A stretch of 8,540 nucleotides of DNA from Chitinophagaceae bacterium (GTDB lineage: Bacteria > Bacteroidota > Bacteroidia > Chitinophagales > Chitinophagaceae), in the NCBI GenBank assembly GCA_947472635.1, contig CANJDY010000102.1, positions 1 to 8,540 of the forward strand. The letters are read 5' to 3'. The notes under the pieces are model-generated. The model worked only from the letters and a program-made list of their open reading frames with translations. It had not been told where the DNA came from and ran no database searches. The position numbers were made by a program, and so were the translations under genes. Of this stretch, positions 6,924 to 8,540 are shown in pieces (within the stretch, counting starts at the first letter, position 1; every line of letters begins with the position of its first letter).

Positions 6924-7424
6924 TTAAAACGAAAAAGTCACTTTCTCATCCGGATTATTCAGCCGACTGCTTTTACGAACACCGTTTACCATGACGTGAA
7001 TAATGCCCATTTGCTGAGCGTTTTCTTCGTAAAGAATATTATTTACCAATTCTATTTTTACGAGCTTTGAAATATCTTTTGCTTCAAAATAACAAATCAT
7101 AGCTTCCTCCTGCAACTCAAATCCCAAAAATTGCAAATTCGCTTTTTTCCCATCCGCCGAAATAGATAAATGCTTTTGTAAATAATCGTTGACCAAGCGG
7201 CTCATTTCAGCTTTTAACTTTGCATCTTGCAGATCAATTTTTGTGTTGTATTTTTTTCGCAATGATTTTTCAAAATCATCGACAAAAATTTTACAACTAA
7301 TTTCCAATGTTTTTTCGTTCGCATTGTACTCAATCTCTGTTACAGTCACAAAAATCGGATGATGATTGGCACCGAAATTGGTTAAAACAAATGCAAGTAA
7401 CCATTTATAAAGTATAGATGCCAT
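6924..7424 (-). CDS. DUF6702 family secreted protein
   Basis: This 166-residue protein begins with a short positively charged, hydrophobic leader (about 1-19, ASILYKWLLAFVLTNFG), after which the mature chain starts near N20-H21-H22-P23. HPIFVTVTEIEYNANEKTLEISCKIFVDDFE (22-52 by position) is the characteristic start of DUF6702 proteins, found mainly in Bacteroidota and predicted to be a periplasmic beta-rich domain. The rest is soluble with no membrane helix. No enzyme motif is visible and the function is unknown. It is divergent from the HupE/UreJ gene, 84 bp away, an arrangement I recall as common in Bacteroidota, often with an M1 peptidase nearby. The HP start after signal cleavage, and the following strands, recall the periplasmic N-terminal part of longer HupE/UreJ proteins in other phyla, which suggests the two products act together. 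Confidence 0.82.
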   Translation of the reverse strand: MASILYKWLLAFVLTNFGANHHPIFVTVTEIEYNANEKTLEISCKIFVDDFEKSLRKKYNTKIDLQDAKLKAEMSRLVNDYLQKHLSISADGKKANLQFLGFELQEEAMICYFEAKDISKLVKIELVNNILYEENAQQMGIIHVMVNGVRKSSRLNNPDEKVTFSF

Positions 7425-7475
7425 TTAAACAAAGAATTAGCTGTTTCCCCTATGATGAAGGATATTTGAAAAAAA

Positions 7476-7483
7476 CAAAATTA
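7476..7483 (-). promoter_or_regulatory. Candidate -7 element for the DUF6702 gene
   Basis: On the minus strand this reads TAATTTTG, an exact match to the Bacteroidota -7 pattern TAnnTTTG, with transcription expected to start near 7470 and a leader of about 45 bases. A TTG at the matching -33 distance was not found (the nearest, at 7496-7498, is only 12 bp away), so confidence is low. On the other strand GATATTTG at 7461-7468 is an imperfect match toward the HupE gene. Confidence 0.25.
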
Positions 7484-7508
7484 ACAACAAACTGCCAACT
7501 AATTACAC

Positions 7509-8087
7509 ATGAGTGATTTTGTATTTTACTTTAGAACTGGCTGGAGTCATATCATTAGTTGGGATGCACTTGACCACCTGATGTTTATCATTGCATTGAC
7601 AGCCATTTATTTGGTTGGAAACTGGAAAAATGTACTCGTTTTGGTCACAGCATTTACTATTGGCCATTCGCTTACATTGGCCTTGAGTGTGTATGATTTA
7701 ATACGCTTTAATGAAAAATGGGTAGAGTTCCTCATTCCTTGTACCATCGTTTTTACTGGTACATTTAACCTATTGGTACCCCAAATAAAGGTATCGTCAT
7801 TTAAGGCTAACTATTTGCTAGCTTTATTGTTTGGATTGATACATGGAATGGGCTTTGCGAATACCATTCGTTTTATGTTGGCAAAAAGTCAGGATATTGC
7901 CATGCCACTGATTAGTTTTAATTTTGGACTGGAGGTTGGTCAAATCGCTGTGGTATCAATGGTTTTATTAACTTGCTATTGCTGGGTTAATAAAATAGGG
8001 CTCAATAGACGATGGTGGATAGGTGCATTATCGGGATTTGCCATTGTCATTGCCCTCAAAATGGCTGCAGAAAGATGGCCTTTGTAA
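7509..8087 (+). CDS. HupE/UreJ family membrane protein
   Basis: This 192-residue protein has six or so membrane helices and the conserved polar signatures of the HupE/UreJ group: GWSHIISWDALDHLMFIIAL (11-30), TAFTIGHSLTLAL (47-59), FGLIHGMGFA (108-117) and FNFGLEVGQIAVV (137-149). HupE and UreJ proteins of hydrogenase and urease operons are nickel permeases; the Bacteroidota branch occurs without those operons, and no hydrogenase or urease gene is present here, so its substrate is not established. The TM1 motif, HX5DH in characterised HupE, is HX7DH here (H14 and D22-H23). There is no N-terminal signal peptide or periplasmic domain; the divergent DUF6702 gene may supply that part. No Shine-Dalgarno sequence precedes the start. 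Its stop overlaps the promoter of the M1 peptidase gene. Confidence 0.87.
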   Translation: MSDFVFYFRTGWSHIISWDALDHLMFIIALTAIYLVGNWKNVLVLVTAFTIGHSLTLALSVYDLIRFNEKWVEFLIPCTIVFTGTFNLLVPQIKVSSFKANYLLALLFGLIHGMGFANTIRFMLAKSQDIAMPLISFNFGLEVGQIAVVSMVLLTCYCWVNKIGLNRRWWIGALSGFAIVIALKMAAERWPL

Positions 8088-8113
8088 CTTAGGTATTGCC
8101 CTTAATATTTTTG
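8081..8113 (+). promoter_or_regulatory. Bacteroidota-type promoter for the M1 peptidase gene
   Basis: TTTG at 8081-8084, formed by the last codons of the HupE gene, is separated by 21 bp from TATTTTTG at 8106-8113, an exact match to TAnnTTTG. This is the expected spacing for the primary sigma factor of Bacteroidota. Transcription would start near 8119, giving a leader of about 70 bases. It implies that the peptidase can be transcribed independently of the HupE gene. Confidence 0.5.
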
Positions 8114-8191
8114 TACTGCTTTACCGAAGCAAAATATAAAAAGACAAAAAATACGAATGATTGTATACTGATAAATATAAATTTTACAACT

Positions 8192-8540
8192 ATGAAAAAA
8201 ATAATTTTACTTTCCATTTTATTTGCCTTTTCCTTTTGCAGCCATGCACAGGATATTAAAAACAATCCGGGTAGTAACCATGGAAATCGCTTTGAACAAT
8301 TGGGTACAATCCTTTCTACACCCAACGAATACAGAACTGCAAGTGGTGCACCTGGTCCAAGATATTGGCAACAGCGCTGCGACTATGATATTGTTTGCGA
8401 ACTGGATGAACCCAATCGTAAATTGAATGGGAAAGAAACCATCACCTACTTCAATAACTCACCCGATCCGCTCTCCTATCTGTGGATCCAATTGGATGAG
8501 AACCAGCATAGCAGTAAAAATAACGCTGGGTACCAAGTAA
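8192..8540 (+). CDS. M1 family metallopeptidase, N-terminal part (runs off the window)
   Basis: The open frame starts at 8192 and continues past the window end; 116 codons are visible. The first 19 residues (MKKIILLSILFAFSFCSHA) form a Sec signal peptide with probable cleavage before Q20; C16 lacks a proper lipobox, so it is not a clear lipoprotein. The mature start NHGNRFEQLGTILSTPNEYRT (from residue 29), followed by SGAPGPRYWQQRCDYDIVCELDEPNRKLNGKETITYFNNSP, is the typical N-terminus of Bacteroidota M1 aminopeptidase-like proteins: a lead segment, then the beta-rich first domain. The zinc-binding HExxH and GAMEN-type motifs lie beyond the window, so activity cannot be judged. The enzyme would cleave N-terminal residues from peptides in the periplasm. 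The start is supported by the signal peptide directly after it and by the promoter at 8081-8113. Confidence 0.85.
   Translation, partial: MKKIILLSILFAFSFCSHAQDIKNNPGSNHGNRFEQLGTILSTPNEYRTASGAPGPRYWQQRCDYDIVCELDEPNRKLNGKETITYFNNSPDPLSYLWIQLDENQHSSKNNAGYQV

Noticed and set aside
6934..6944. Odd palindrome AAAGTCACTTT at the end of the DUF6702 gene, considered as a terminator
   Set aside because: It has a single-base centre that cannot form a loop and it lies inside the coding sequence.
6876..7070. 64-codon plus-strand frame whose ATG overlaps the CNNM/CorC stop codon
   Set aside because: The start-stop overlap is suggestive of an operon, but from 6924 onward it is antisense to the conserved end of the DUF6702 gene, and only about 16 codons are not explained by that gene.
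8089..8325. 78-codon minus-strand frame
   Set aside because: It covers the promoter and signal-peptide region of the M1 peptidase gene, and its sequence is low-complexity phenylalanine-rich.

Overview
This window looks like chromosomal DNA of a Gram-negative Bacteroidota, most likely near the Chitinophagaceae or a related family. The evidence is low-to-moderate GC content, start codons without clear Shine-Dalgarno sequences, good matches to the Bacteroidota promoter pattern (TTTG, about 21 bp, TAnnTTTG), and protein families typical of that phylum (DUF6702, Bacteroidota-type HupE/UreJ, and an M1 peptidase with a characteristic N-terminus). No RNA gene, insertion sequence, CRISPR array or phage gene was seen.

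Layout. Positions 3-101 (+) hold the last 32 codons of a probable SAM-dependent methyltransferase. It converges on a minus-strand pair: an LTA-synthase-like alkaline-phosphatase-superfamily membrane protein (130-2115) and, upstream of it, a GT2 polyprenyl-phosphate glycosyltransferase (2212-2928). A 338-bp AT-rich divergent intergenic region with three perfect copies of a 12-bp A/T element separates these from a plus-strand pair only 3 bp apart: a PAP2 phosphatase (3267-3842) and an ArnT-like GT-C glycosyltransferase (3846-5504). Next comes a CNNM/CBS/CorC-HlyC transporter-family protein (5581-6876), which converges on a DUF6702 secreted protein (6924-7424, minus). That gene is divergent from a HupE/UreJ membrane protein (7509-8087), which is followed by the start of an M1 metallopeptidase (8192 to beyond the window end).

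How the genes may work together. The central block (2212-5504, possibly with 130-2115) contains the parts of an undecaprenyl-phosphate-linked sugar pathway: a cytoplasmic enzyme that loads a sugar onto a polyprenyl phosphate, a GT-C enzyme that transfers a lipid-linked sugar outside the inner membrane, a lipid phosphatase that could recycle the carrier or trim a lipid phosphate, and a phosphoglycerol/phosphoethanolamine-type transferase. The same kinds of enzyme decorate lipid A in other Gram-negative bacteria (ArnT/ArnC; FlmK/FlmF plus LpxE in Francisella). A lipid A, glycolipid or glycan modification locus is therefore the best working hypothesis; the acceptor and sugar cannot be read from the sequence. 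The block is somewhat more AT-rich than its flanks.

The right-hand part (DUF6702, HupE/UreJ, M1 peptidase) looks like ordinary Bacteroidota genome content. The side-by-side DUF6702 and HupE genes may be the split form of longer HupE/UreJ-type proteins that carry a periplasmic N-terminal domain.
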